DNA from: Pogostemon cablin
Lineage: Eukaryota > Streptophyta > Magnoliopsida > Lamiales > Lamiaceae
Direction: 5' to 3'
NCBI GenBank assembly: GCA_023678885.1
Contig: CM043009.1
Coordinates: 20,763,117-20,827,116, forward strand
Length of the DNA: 64,000 bases
Shown: piece after piece, positions 45,441 to 58,468 of the stretch
Layout of the letters: every line of letters begins with the position of its first letter
Position numbering within the stretch: the stretch's first letter is position 1
Made by a program: the position numbers and the translations under genes
The notes under the pieces: model-generated
What the model saw: only the letters and a program-made list of their open reading frames with translations
Told to the model about the DNA's origin: nothing
Databases searched by the model: none

Positions 45441-47261
45441 TACATATGAGTAATTAATCATTTTTGTAAAATAAAAAAACACTTTAGTATCTTCAGTATA
45501 TCTTTACATTTAATTCTTCGATGCTCTTAATTGTGAATTTAATTATTTTCATCAAATTCGAAGTCAAACTTTGTTTTGTTACATTTAGTGTGCTGATAAA
45601 ATTGATCGGATCCACTAGCATATAAATATACATGTAAAATATTTTAATAAATCATTAAAATTAATGAATAAAAAGTAATAATTATTGAATAAATTTTATG
45701 AATAATTAGTAGTATAAAAGAAAAGTATATAATTAATTTTTTTTTAAGAATAACAAATATTTTAATAAAAAAATTATAATTAATGGATAAAAAGTAATAA
45801 TAATTGTATAAATTATTTTATAAATAATTTGTAGTATAAAAGAAAAGTAATAATTAATTTTTTATTTTTTCACTAAATTCATTTTTTATTTTTTATTCAT
45901 TAAATTCGCCCATAAAAGTTCATTATACCAGATTACATAATCCACACAATGCTCTTAATTTGCTAAATAAATATATACTCCCTTTTAAAAGTTAATACTT
46001 ACTGCCTACTCCTATACTTTTCATTGTACATGTTATATTTTAATTTCAGAATTGAAAATACTTTACTATTCACATTTATATTTTATAATTCACTTTTTAT
46101 TATTTGAAATAATCATCTTTAAATATTAATCAAAAAGATTTTTTTTCTCAAACTTTATATTTAGAGTAACAGCGAACTCCATTGTTATATGGAATTAAGG
46201 AGTACTACCAAATTTTGTTAGAATTTTATCCAGTTATTCAGTGCCAACACAGTAATATATCCTTCCGTCTTCCGTTCTACTTTAAGACATAATTTTTTTT
46301 TTTATTTGTCCACTATAAAGCGGGAAAATTTCACATTTGATCTCATAAGAATTCCTTCAATTCAATTATAGTCTTGTAGGAATATACTGGTCACATAGCT
46401 AGCAGTTTGGTTCCATAAGAATATTATAATCGAAAATTTTCATCCCAAATTAACTTATATTATTATAAACTATTAGATTTATATTATTTTCTGTGTTTCA
46501 AAATAGACATATTTTGTTTTGGTCTTGTTAATAGTTCAGAATATTTCGTCAACTATTAACAATTTAGATGAAAAATTCCTATGGAACTAAATATGCCAAT
46601 TTTGGGACCTTTTTGACATTAAGCAATTCTTACGGGAATAAATATGAAATTATCCCCTATAAAGCACACATTTTTCTCTTTGTTAATAAGATCTCTTTAA
46701 AAAAAAATTAATACCACTAACAATTTTACAATAATACATCATTTGTTATTAAGTTGTGCAAAAAATGTAATAATACAATTAAAACGCACTCAGTACTTCC
46801 CGTTTAAATATATATATATATAAAATCATCTCACAATTAGATTTTTTTTTAATTTTCTCTTAATTATATAATTACTAATAAAGATCTTATTTATTATTTT
46901 TCATTAAATTTTTTATTATTTCTCATTTATATTATAAATTATTCATAAAATAATTTAACTATACTATTATAACTTTTTATTAATCAGATATAATTTTTTA
47001 TTAAAATATTATCGCCTCTTATTATACAAAATTTTATCTTCATGTGATATTATATCTTATTCGATTTCTTTAAGAACTTGAGTACGACAACAACAAAAAA
47101 AATCAAGAACTGAACAACTCAATAATTTACATAAAATTAATTAAATAAATATGATTTAATTAAAAAGAAAAATATAAAATATTTGAGATGATAAAGAATA
47201 TTTTGGGATGGAAATCTCAAATGAAAAAAAAAATTATTCCAATCATACTATATAATAAGAA
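45441..47261. other. AT-rich DNA between the inverted pair, no gene seen
   Basis: Very AT-rich. 45640-45740 and 45760-45870 are an imperfect direct repeat (both contain aaaaagtaataat and tagtataaaagaaaagta). No ORF. Confidence 0.45.
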
Positions 47262-47760
47262 AAAATCACTAATTAATACACACTTTTAATCTAAATTACT
47301 ATTAGATACATGAAATTTAAATAATTACTATCACATATAAAATATTAAAGTAAAATACCAAATATAACCTTATACTCCATACACTTTTAAACCAATAACC
47401 CTACCACTCACCCACCTACCGGCGTTGATCAGCCGTTGATCGGCGGTCGGACCGGCGTTGACCGGCCGTTGACCGACTATTGACAGGCGTTGGCCGGCCG
47501 TTGACCGCAGCTGACCACCGCCGCCTGCTGCCGGAATTTAAAATGTGCAAACAAAATGTGCAAAAATAAAATTGTGCAGAACAATTGTGCAAAATGAAAT
47601 TGTGCAGAACCAAATTGTGCAAAATCAATTTGTGCAGATAAATTATGCAAATATATAGGGGTATTTATGGTATTACAGTCATAATTGTTTAGTTAGAAGT
47701 AATAATATTTTGAGTCATGTAGTTTAAAGCAATTATGCATTTTTTATGTACCCTTAGTAA
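47262..47760 (-). mobile_element. Small element with GC-rich core, copy 2 (inverted)
   Basis: Reverse-orientation relative of 44947-45440. The outer arm matches; the GC core (47415-47535) is built instead from ggcgttgaccggccgttgac variants. Beside it lies a tandem array of ttgtgcagaacaa / ttgtgcaaaa units (47545-47650). The ORF over it is a repeat by-product. Confidence 0.55.
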
Positions 47761-47866
47761 GTGACCCATATAATAATTATATATATAAGCTCGATCGATT
47801 ATGTTCGCGAGTTTATCGAGTCGACGAGAAATAAAAATAATGAAAAGTATGACGATAAGTTAAGTA

Positions 47867-48252
47867 CTCCCCCATCCAATAATAGCTTTCATATTTACTA
47901 CCATTAAATTTTTTTTTTTTACCAATTTTATTAACTTTGAAATTAAGGTAATTTTTGATATTATTGAATATGTTTTTTTTTGTGTGAAAATTACTACTCC
48001 TACCGTCCGCTTCTAGGATATCCATTTTACTATTTTTGGCCTCTGGTTCAAATGTATACATTTCCCCTATTTAGTAAAAAAGTACACAACATGATCCACC
48101 ACTTCCCTCTAATACAACTACTCACTTTACATATAATAATAATACTCCTTAATCCAAGTGCAAATAACAAATGAATAACTTAAAATCGAATGGAAGGAGT
48201 ATAAGACAAACAAACGAAGAAAATGTGAAAACTATTATGGGGACAGAGGAAG
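47867..48252. mobile_element. Stowaway-like MITE (outer), interrupted by another
   Basis: Left end ctcccccatccaat after TA (47865-47866), right end ggacagaggaag before TA (48253-48254). The inner MITE 47997-48199 splits it. It lies about 120 bp upstream of the GH3 TATA box. Confidence 0.75.
47997..48199. mobile_element. Stowaway-like MITE nested in a MITE
   Basis: Begins ctcctaccgtccgc after TA (47995-47996) and ends gaatggaaggag before TA (48200-48201). Confidence 0.8.
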
Positions 48253-48375
48253 TATTTTTTATTTATATTTTGAGAAAGTGAATTGTAGAAACCTCCAGAT
48301 TTGAGTAACAAAACCACATAACGTAGATTATAGATATACTACCCACCAACTCCCCACTTCTTCTCTTCTGGTGTC

Positions 48376-48385
48376 TATATAAATA
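48376..48385 (+). promoter_or_regulatory. TATA box of the GH3 gene
   Basis: tatataaata sits 96 bp before the ATG at 48472, followed by a CT-rich leader (ctctctctcttactctctct). Confidence 0.6.
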
Positions 48386-48778
48386 AATTAAATCTACAAA
48401 TGCAATTAACCATTCTTTTTCCAAAAATATTCCATATTCTCTCTCTCTTACTCTCTCTCTTTCTGTCATCTATGGCTAATTATGAAACCCTGTTGATACC
48501 TCCTGAAAGTGATGAAGTCGCACTTCACTTAATCGAAGATATAACTAAAAACGCTAAAGCAGTTCAAGAAAACACACTGGTACAAATTCTGGAACTAAAT
48601 GCACACACTGAATACCTCGGTGCTTACAATCTCCACCAACCTACTCACAAATCCGAAGCCTTCAAATCCAGGGTTCCGATCGTCGACTACGACGATCTGC
48701 ACCCGTTGATCCGAAGAATTGCCGAGGGCGACACCTCCCCATTTTATCAGCTCAACCCATCTCCCAATTTTACACAAG

Positions 48779-49379
48779 GTCACTCTCTCTCACACTTTTT
48801 ACCAAATGAATATTGCATTGTCAAAAGTCTTAATTTAATTATTAAAGTTGTTTTACCAACTTGATAATTTTCGTTATTAAAGCGGTGGTTTGATAAATTC
48901 TAAACAACGAAAATTCATTTGTATTTGTAAATAATCCAATTGATAATCGGTGGCTAATAATTCTAGTTGTAATTTATGATTTCGTTGATAATTTATTGGT
49001 AGATCGCAAATAATTTTATTCTATTGGTTTAAAATAGAATCATTCGGTTACTAAAGAAAAAAATTGTCAATCAATTAATGAGTTGAATTTAGTTGATAAA
49101 TTTAATTAATACAATATTATTTTATTTTTTTTAAGTATCATTTGCAAATACTTAGTCTTTCAATTGTATTAATATTTACTTTATATTAATACAAATGCTC
49201 ACTATATAATAAATTTATGAATAGAATGGGAGGAGTATTCTTTTTTCTTAGATTATCTTCTGTGTGATATCTGAGCACATGCGATCGACAAGGAAAGTAT
49301 ATAATATTAAATTAATTATATTGATTAATTAATAATTTGTTGTATAAACTTGGCATGCTGGAAATTAATTAAACTGCAG
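48779..49379 (+). other. GH3 intron 1
   Basis: Donor gtcact after CAAG, acceptor ctgcag. AT-rich. Splicing here would shift the frame by one base, so one nucleotide appears to be lost at this junction. A 48472-48864 read-through ORF is a by-product. Confidence 0.6.
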
Positions 49380-49611
49380 CTCTGGAACTTCAGCCGGTGA
49401 ACCAAAGCTCTTTCCAACTACAAAGCAATCAAGAGATGGTTTCCTAGTGCTTTATGGTCTCATGGATCCTATTTTACGCAGGTATAAATTCTACATTAAT
49501 TATACATATATTTAATATAGTCGAGTGTGACGCTATTTATATGAGATGAATTGTTAAGAAGTCCTAAAGTATAATTGCTATATAGGTAAAGTATGTTACG
49601 AGTAATAGGTA

Positions 49612-49704
49612 CTCCCTCCGTCCCGATCAAATTGCACCGTTTGACTGCATAAAGCTCTTACAAAAGTTACAGTAAACGGTGCAATATGGGTGGGACGGAG
49701 GGAA
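49612..49704. mobile_element. 93-bp Stowaway-like MITE in GH3 intron 2
   Basis: ctccctccgtcccgatcaa to gggtgggacggaggga, with a near-complete hairpin (attgcaccgttt pairs with aaacggtgcaat). Very similar short elements are a known source of small RNAs in plants; that is only a possibility here. Confidence 0.85.
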
Positions 49705-51823
49705 TATTTATTCACGTTTAATTAATAATAAAACTACATTATACATTTTATTTACTTTTACATTTTATTCATCAATTACAACAGTTTTTTTTTAATTTTT
49801 TACACTTTATTCATCATTCCCAATAACTTTATTTATTTTTCTTTTTAAATAATTATCAATTTAATTATCCTTACTTCTTCTTACATTATTATATATTTAA
49901 AAACAACATTTCTTAGGGGTGTTTGATAAAATGTGAGGGAATTGGAAAGGGTATGGAAATGATTGATGGAGGAATAGGTTTCATACCTTATCATTTAACA
50001 TATTAAATGACCACATCATCTAAAAGCTTACCTCAAGTCTTGCATGTAGAATTTTTCCATTAAATGGGTGGCGGTGATCTTTTAATTGGTTGACTCTAAT
50101 ACTATGTTAAATGATCATCTCATCTAAAAGATTAAGCTAATAAAGAGAAGAACCGTTATCGTTTAATATTTAATTAGGTTACGGTCTAACAAACTCATTA
50201 CATTCTTGCTGGCATGTGAAGGGATCAGTGGAGAACCCAAAAGGGCTTTACTTTCTGTTCACAAGGGAGGTTAGTAAGAGCAACAGTGGCATCCCTCTAA
50301 TGACTGCAACCACCAGCATGTACAAAAGCGAATACTTCAAGAATCGAATCTCCAAGTTTATAACCAGTCCCAAGGAAACCATCTACTGCACGGACACCTA
50401 CCAGAGCACCTACGCTCAGATGCTCTGCGGCCTCTACGACCGCCATCAAGTCCTTCTCGTCGGGGCCGCCTTCGCCGCTGGCCTCGTCCGCATCATTAGG
50501 TCCCTCCAGAACAACTGGCAGCTATTCGCGCATGATATTCGCTCCGGGACACTCAACCCTAGAATCACCGATGCATCGGTCCGACAGTGCATGGAACGGG
50601 TTATGCGGCCCGACCCGGAGCTGGCGGACTTTATTGCGTCCGAGTGCGGCAGCAACGCTTGGGAGGGGATCGTATCTCGAATTTGGCCCAACACAAAGAG
50701 CCTCCGCGCTATTGCTACCGGTTAGTAAACACTGGTATGAATCGAGTTTAATTTACATTCTAATTTTATAAAAAAAAAATTAAGTATATGAGTAATCACT
50801 CTTAAGAGTGATGAATTATTATTTTTTAAATAAAAAAAATATTACTTCTCAAATCTTTTAAATAATATTTTTCGTTTTGTAAAAAGAATAATAGTTCATC
50901 TAATGGGTAATGTTTCATATAATAAATATAAATTTTGCCAAATTAGAATGCATAATAAATCGAATTCGCATGACACATGTTCTAGTTCCTAGGTAATAGA
51001 TTGAAGTTGACTAGACTAATTAAATAGATATGGTTAAAAAAAATTGCAATTTAATTATGTCTATATTTTCTTAAGCTTAAAATATTAATATTTTACGATT
51101 AATATAATATCAAGAGGTAAAAATTTTAATTATAGGTACCATGTCTCAATATATCCCAACTATTGATTATTATAGTGGAGGATTGCCCATAGGTAGCATG
51201 ATCTATGGATCTTCAGAGTGCAATATTGGGATTAATCTCAATCCCATGTGCAATCCTTCACAAGTTTCATACACCATCATGCCAAACATGGCCTATTTCG
51301 AGTTCTTGCCACATGATCCCAACTCAATTGGACTCAGTACTCATCAACAACTCGTTGACTTGGTAAATCTTGAGATTGACAAGGAATACGAAATAGTTGT
51401 AACCACATATTCCGGTTTGAATCGATACCGAGTTGGTGACATCATACGAGTCACAGGTTATTATAACTCGGCGCCCCAAGTTCAATTCGTCCGTCGTAAA
51501 AATGTGCTTCTAAGTATTGATATATTGACGAGTTCGACACGAGTGTAGTGGACTGTACAAGCTATGCAGACAACACTACAACACCAGGTCACTACGTGAT
51601 ATATTGTGAATTGTCGTCGGTTAACAATTCTGACAATATTTCACCTAGTGACCGGGTGCTACAACAATGTTGTCTAGAGATGGAGGAATCGCTCAACATC
51701 TTCTACCGTGGATTTCGATGTGATGAGTCGATTGGACCATTAGAGATCCGAGTCGTGAAAAATGGGACGTTTGAAGAGCTGATGGAGCTTTCACTCTCAA
51801 GAGGTGCCTCTGTTGCTCAATAT

Positions 51824-52289
51824 TGTTAGGAAATTTATATTTCCTATATAATTTAATTATGGGCAATATATTAATACTCAATTATATTAGCTATTCAAAT
51901 AATATATTGGGCTTAATTAAGTGATTAAAATAAAGTAAGAGCCCATGGACTACACTTATGTGATATGGGCCAATGAGTAGATACTCAATATTACGTATCA
52001 GGTGATTATGGGTGGCCTGATATGGTTAATATATATAGATACCTAGGTTATGGTCCCCGACACTAAGCCGCACACAGTTCTCTCTTTCCCCATGTGAAGA
52101 GCTTACGAAGGTCCTTACGGAATCCAGAGGCTTTAGTGAAGGAAGGCCTTGAACCTGCTGCTGATCTTCTGTTTAATTCCGCATAAGAAGATTAATGGAT
52201 TCAGGTATTCCTCTATTTAATTATTTATGGATCTTGTTGAATCATGTTTGGGCTTAAGGTGTATTTGGATTAAATGAATAATTCCAACA
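51824..52289 (+). repeat. 5' LTR of Copia-2
   Basis: 466 bp, TGTTAGG...CCAACA. Three mismatches with the 3' LTR. Confidence 0.95.
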
Positions 52290-52291
52290 AG

Positions 52292-52304
52292 TGGTATCAG
52301 AGCC
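52292..52304 (+). other. Primer-binding site of Copia-2
   Basis: tggtatcagagcc, matching initiator tRNA-Met, two bases after the 5' LTR. Confidence 0.9.
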
Positions 52305-53593
52305 ACCCTTTTATGATTCTCTGAGATCTGTAATATTAACCTTTGGATATTAAGAATGCGGAAATTTTCGTAATTTTGTTTATTACGATTCTGTTTTTTT
52401 TTTTTAATTGAATTAATTAATCTTTTATTCTGTTTAACTTCCAAACTCAAATTGGATATCTTGTTGAGAGCATTGATTATTATTTTGGATTCAGGATCCG
52501 GTCTCGTTTTTCGTGCTCATATTGCTTATCATGTTATCAGAATTGAATATTATTTTTAATTCGTCTCATCTGTGAAATGGGATTTCAATTCCACATTCTT
52601 AATGGATTCTGCCTTTTTTTAACAGTGTAATTGATTGTGCCAACTTTTAAATTGGATTCATATGAGTTAATTGATTTGGAATTTAAATTTATTGCACCAA
52701 CACGTGACTATATGGAGTAGTACATCATGTACCCACTTAACAAAAGGTGTTCTGCCTATTACGTGGCAATGAATTGGAATTTTTTTTTAGTCAACTTTTG
52801 TATACCAATTTGGTTACATGATGTTAAATTCAGTGTACCCACTTATATGATGTTAATCTGCTTAAAAAAAAGCCTTATATTTTGTTTTACAGTGACACAC
52901 GAAACTCAATTTCCTCTTGTCATACTTATCATTTGGTGATTAGGGCATGCAATAATTGCTAATATAATTATCAGTATTATGTTAATTTTATTACTAAAAA
53001 ATTAATAGAGATTTAATTTATTAATCTCATTTAGAACCCATAATGAATTTATCAAATTGGGGAGACAGTTCAATGTTGTTTAATTAAATTAAATATTTTA
53101 ATATTTAATTAATTAATCTAGTAAACCTTCAATCTAGTCAATCAAAGCACCATGTTGTCACAGCAATATTGTGTGTGGAGAAAAGCTTTATTGAAATTAC
53201 ATAGATGGGTGTGGTATTATTTATGTGTTCTGTGTTCGGCCCATAGGTAGACACAGTTTGACAGAATAATAACACACATGTGATAATAAGTATGTGATAA
53301 TTATTTGGATTATTCATGTGAACATGAGTCAGTCCACAGATAGACTCTTGTTTGACAGAACTTATTGTCAATACTTGATTGTTGCACCAAGATTACCATT
53401 GTAGTTAATTTTTTGTCCACAGACGAGGTTAATGTTACACTTGGTGTCTTGAGATGGGTCCCCAATTTGTTTTACTTATTTGTTCATAATTTGATTTATG
53501 ATATGAATGTTATGTGAGTATACTTAATGTGTTCTCTATTTAGTTTCTGTTGCTACAGCTCCTAACTTTACTCAACAAATCAATAACATCCCA
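52305..53593 (+). other. Copia-2 leader
   Basis: About 1.3 kb untranslated leader. Short ORFs only; an in-frame TAA lies near 53524, so the gag ATG at 53594 is the first usable one in its frame. Confidence 0.7.
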
Positions 53594-56500
53594 ATGCTTA
53601 ATGGGACAAACTTTAAGAGCTGGAAAGAAACCCTTGAGATCGTTCTGGGCTGTATGGATTTGGACCTGGCTCTTCGATCTGATCGACCCACTGCTACTAC
53701 TGAAAATCCAAATGAGGCTAAAATTGAAAAGTGGGATCGATCAGACCGAATGTGCATGATGATCATGAAGCGCTCCATTCCGGAGGCGTTTCGGGGCTCT
53801 ATTGCTGAGAGCAAAAATGCCAAATCGTTCTTCGAGGCTGTTGAGCAGTACTTTGCCAAAAATGAAAAGGCGGAGGCAAGTACTCTTTTGGCTAAACTTG
53901 TCTCCATGAGGTATAAAGGCAAAGGGAACATAAGGGAGTACATCATGGAAATGTCTAATCTCACATCAAAGCTTAAGGCACTCAAGTTAGACATTTCTGA
54001 TGATCTGCTTGTGCACTTGGTTCTAATATCACTTCCTGCACACTTTGGGCAATTCAAAGTGAGCTATAACACTCAAAAGGACAAATGGTCCCTTAATGAG
54101 CTTATATCTTACTGTGTGCAAGAGGAAGAGAGAGTGCAGCGAGATAGAGTTGAAAGTGCTCACTTGGCTATAAATGCTCGAGGCAAGAAAAGAAATCGAC
54201 CTAATGGTACTATTGTTGCTGCTGCTTCAGAGCAGAAGAAGCAAAAGGTTGAACCTAAGGATGATAGATGCCACTTCTGCAAGAAGCGGGATCATTTTAA
54301 GAAAGATTGCTCCAAGTATGCTGCATGGCGTGCTAAAAAGGGTATACCTCTTACTTTGGTTTGTTCTGAGGTTAATTTATCATTTGTACCTAAAGATACT
54401 TGGTGGGTAGATTCTGGTGCTACTACTCACATAAGTGTGTCTTTGCAGGGTTGCCTGCATTACCGGCTGCCAACTGATGCTGAAAGATTCATCTTTGTGG
54501 GCGATGGCAATAAAGTTGTAGTAGAGGCTATTGGAACCTTTAAATTGCATTTAAAGAGTGGCTGTTATTTAGACTTGTTTGAGACATTTGTTGTGCCGTC
54601 TTTTAGACGGAATTTGGTTTCTATTTCTGTTTTGGATAAACTGGGATTTTCCTGGTCTTTTGAAAATAATAAAGTATGTCTCTTTCAAAATTCCAATTTT
54701 ATTGGTGATGGCAATTTAATTGAAAATCTTTACATGCTTGATCTTATAAATTCCAATAATGTTATTCTGCAAACACATTCAATAGGTACAAAGAGAAAAT
54801 TTTCGGAGGATTCTGCCATTTTGTGGCACAAGCGCTTAGGCCATATTTCCAAACAAAGAATTCAAAGGCTTGTGTCTGATGGAATCCTTAATCCCTTAAA
54901 TCTTGTAGATTTTCAAGTCTGCATTGAATGTATAAAAGGGAAACAAACTAATATGAGGAAATTAGGAGCCGAAAGAGCTAAAGAAGTCTTAGAACTTATT
55001 CACACTGATATATGTGGTCCATTCCCTACGGCATCATGGAATGGGCAACGTTATTTCATCACGTTTATAGACGACTATTCTCGTTTTGGCTACCTATATC
55101 TAATTCATGAGAAATCTCAATCATTGGATGTTTTCAAATCTTTCAAATCTGAAGTTGAACTTCAACTTGGTAAGAAAATTAAGGCTGTCAGATCTGATCG
55201 TGGAGGTGAATACTATGGTCGGTTTGATGGATCAGGAGAACAATGTCCATAACCCTTTGCACTTTTCCTCAAAGAATGTGGAATTGTTCCGCATTACACT
55301 ATGCCAGGTTCTCCTCGCATGAATGGTGTTGCTGAACGTCGAAATCGGACTCTTAAGGATATGGTGAGGAGTATGATAAGTCATTCCTCCTTGCCAGAGT
55401 CTCTTTGGGGAGAAGCTTTGAAAACAGCAGTGTACATTCTCAATAGAGTACCAAGTAAAGCAGTTTCGAAAACCCCACATGAACTTTGGAAAGGTAAGAA
55501 ACCTAGCATAAGGCACTTACACATTTGGGGTTGTCCAGCTGAAGCGCGGCCTTATAAGCCACATGAAGGAAAACTGGAATCAAGAACGGTAAGCTGCTAT
55601 TTCGTTGGTTACTCTGAGCATTCACGGGGATTTAAGTTTTACCATTCCACATCAAGAACCTTTTTCGAGACGGGAAATGCTAAATTTCTTGAGGATATTG
55701 AGTTTGGGAGGGAAGAAATTATGAGGAAGATTGTCTTTGAGGAAGATTCTGGAGTAGATAATGATTTAATTACTTTACCGATCATAGCTCAAGAAACAAC
55801 TCCAGAGACTCATATGGAAATCACTATTCCAAATCAAGATAACATTGAAATCCTTCCTCCATTAGCTGAAGAACAAACTCAACCACCTCAAGAAGTGCCA
55901 TTAAGGAGATCCACTAGAGAGAGGAGAAATGCTATTTCAGATGATTATATAGTATTCCTACAAGAACATGAGGATGGCGTTGGTTTGACCGAAGATGACC
56001 CTGTCACTTTTAGTCAAGCCATGCGCAGTTCTAACTCTCAGAGATGGATTGACGCCATGAAGGATGAGATGAAGTCTATGAGTGACAATGACATTTGGGA
56101 TCTTGTCGAATTGCCTGAATGTATGAAACCCATTGGTAGTAAATGGATATTTAAAACCAAAAGGGATTCAAAAGGCAATATCGAAAGATATAAGGCTCGT
56201 CTAGTCGCTAAAGGCTTCACTCAAAAGGAAGGCATTGACTACAAAGAGACTTTCTCTCCGGTTTCTTCGAAAGACTCTTTCAGAACTATCATGGCACTTG
56301 TAGCTCATTTTGACTTGGAGCTACATCAGATGGATGTAAAGACTGCTTTTCTCAATGGAGATATTGAGGAAAATATTTATATGGCACAACCTGAAAACTT
56401 TGTCTTTGGAGATGCAAAGTCTACAGTGTGCAAATTAAAGAAATCCATCTATGGTCTCAAGCAAGCATCCCGTCAATGGTATCACAAGTTTCATCAAATT

Positions 56501-57577
56501 ATTACCTCTTTTGGTTTTGAGGTAAATGTTGTTGATGATTGCGTATATTGCAAGTTCAGTGGGAGTAAATATGTTTTCTTGATTTTGTATGTCGATGATA
56601 TTCTTCTTGCAAGTAATGATATAGGCTTATTGCACGAAACTAAGAGATTTCTTGCGAAGAAATTCGAAATGAAAGATCTTGGTGACGCCTCTTTTGTATT
56701 AGGAATTCAAATACTTAGAGATCGCTCTCGAGGTATCCTTGGATTATCGCAAAAGAACTATATCGATATGGTTTTAGGAAGATTCGGCATGAAAGGAAGC
56801 AAACCATTAGACACCCCTGTGGCTAAGGGAGAAAAATTCAGTCTTAAGCAATGCCCCATCAATGATCATGAGAAAAATGAGATGCAAAAGATTCCTTATG
56901 CATCGGCAGTAGGAAGTCTAATGTACGCTCAAGTTTGCACTCGTCCTGATATAGCATTTATAGTGGGAGTTTTGGGGAGGTATTTAAGCAATCCAGGGGA
57001 GCAACACTGGAAAGCGGCTAAACGCGTAATGCGTTACTTGAAGAGAACAATGGATTATATACTTACTTATCGGAGGTTGGAGAATTTGGAGATCGTTGGA
57101 TACTCTGACTCCGATTTTGCTGGATGTCAAGATAGCAAGCGTTCCACATCGGGTTATGTGTTTACGTTGGCTGGAGGGGCTATTTCTTGGAAGTCTGCTA
57201 AACAGACTCTTGTAGCTTCTTCCACCATGGCTGCAGAGTTCATTGCTTGTTATGAAACATCTAATCATGCATTGTGGTTGCGGAACTTTGTCACCGGGCT
57301 GCGTGTGGTTGACGGTATCGAAAGACCGTTGAAAATGTATTGTGATAATAGTTCAGCAGTGCTATACTCCAATAACAACAGAAGTGCTACTAAAGCAAAA
57401 TTCATTGAAATTAAGTACCTTGTTGTTAAGGAGAGAATTCAGAATAAACAAATTAATGTTGAACACATAGGAACAAATAGCATGCTAGCAGATCCGCTAA
57501 CTAAGGCATTGACCCCGAAGGTATTTCATGAGCATACTGCTCAAATGGGTGTTGTTTCTGATGTTACCTTAGTTTAG
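53594..57577 (+). pseudogene. Copia-2 gag-pol polyprotein with a single in-frame stop
   Basis: 1327 sense codons in one frame, interrupted only by TAA at 55250-55252. In order: gag (MLNGTNFKSWKETLEIVLG; UBN2-like), CCHC knuckle CHFCKKRDHFKKDC, protease WWVDSGATTHIS, pre-integrase LWHKRLGHIS, integrase HTDICGPFPT, FIDDYSRFGY, SDRGGEYYG and NGVAERRNRTL, reverse transcriptase DVKTAFLNGD and YVDDILLAS, and RNase H YSDSDFAG and SSTMAAEFIA. It closes with TAG at 57575-57577. The stop falls in the integrase between GEQCP and PFALFLKECG. Because the rest of the frame is clean and the LTRs nearly identical, the element probably moved recently from an intact source; alternatively the stop is a sequencing error. 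Confidence 0.94.
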
Positions 57578-58002
57578 TGGGAGTTTATGTTCTATGTATT
57601 GAACTTCATATTTAAGACATTCGGTATTCTATAGAATAAAGTTTATGACCTTTTGGTTTATTCTGAATTCACTTAAGTTAATTTCCATTTTGCGATATTT
57701 GCATTGTGGATTGATCTCACTAAAGTTGGACCAGTTGGAAATAGACATGTTATTAATCACATTTACATGTAATTTCCATGCTACTCACCATATTTGATCT
57801 ATGTCATTGAGTATATTAATATGGTGATTGTCGGGGTTTAACCACGAATAATAATGTGGTGAATGCCGCGGTAATTCCATTGTTAGTATATGAGATGGAC
57901 CAGATTGTTGAAGGTTGTCTGAATGAATAGCATAAAGTTGTGCACTTAAGGATTCTTAATATAATTATCTTCGGAAAATAATATATAGCCCAAGTGGGAG
58001 AT
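57578..58002 (+). other. Copia-2 3' untranslated region and purine tract
   Basis: 425 bp between the pol stop and the 3' LTR, ending in the tract aagtgggagat. Confidence 0.75.
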
Positions 58003-58468
58003 TGTTAGGAAATTTATATTTCCTATATAATTTAATTATGGGCAATATATTAATACTCAATTATATTAGCTATTCAAATAATATATTGGGCTTAATTAAG
58101 TGATTAAAATAAAGTAAGAGCCCATGGACTATACTTATGTGATATGGGCCAATGAGTAGATACTCAATATTACGTATCAGGTGATTATGGGTGGCCTGAT
58201 ATGGTTAATATATATAGATACCTAGGTTATGGTCCCCGACACTAAGCCGCACACAGTTCTCTCTTTCCCCATGTGAAGAGATTACGAAGGTCCTTACGGA
58301 ATCCAGAGGCTTTAGTGAAGGAAGGCCTTGAACCTGCTGCTGATCTTCTGTTTAATTCCGCATAAGAAGATTAATGGATTCAGGTATTCCTCTATTTAAT
58401 TATTTATGGATCTTGTTGAATCATGTTAGGGCTTAAGGTGTATTTGGATTAAATGAATAATTCCAACA
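58003..58468 (+). repeat. 3' LTR of Copia-2
   Basis: 466 bp, TGTTAGG...CCAACA, directly followed by the target duplication aatat and the remaining GH3 codons. Confidence 0.95.

Larger units (their letters stand above)
51824..58468 (+). mobile_element. Copia-type LTR retrotransposon (Copia-2) in GH3 last exon
   Basis: 6645 bp, flanked by the perfect 5-bp duplication aatat (51819-51823 and 58469-58473). LTRs 51824-52289 and 58003-58468, both 466 bp with TG...CA ends, differ at three sites by eye (about 0.6 percent), so the insertion is recent. The primer-binding site (52292) and the purine tract aagtgggagat (57992-58002) are intact. One coding ORF pair with gag-PR-INT-RT-RH order. Confidence 0.96.

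Noticed and set aside
51500..51546. A short intron in GH3 exon 4 that would restore the frame
   Set aside because: The only gt...ag span would be under 40 bp, too short for plant splicing, and would not restore the missing codons. A deletion explains it better.
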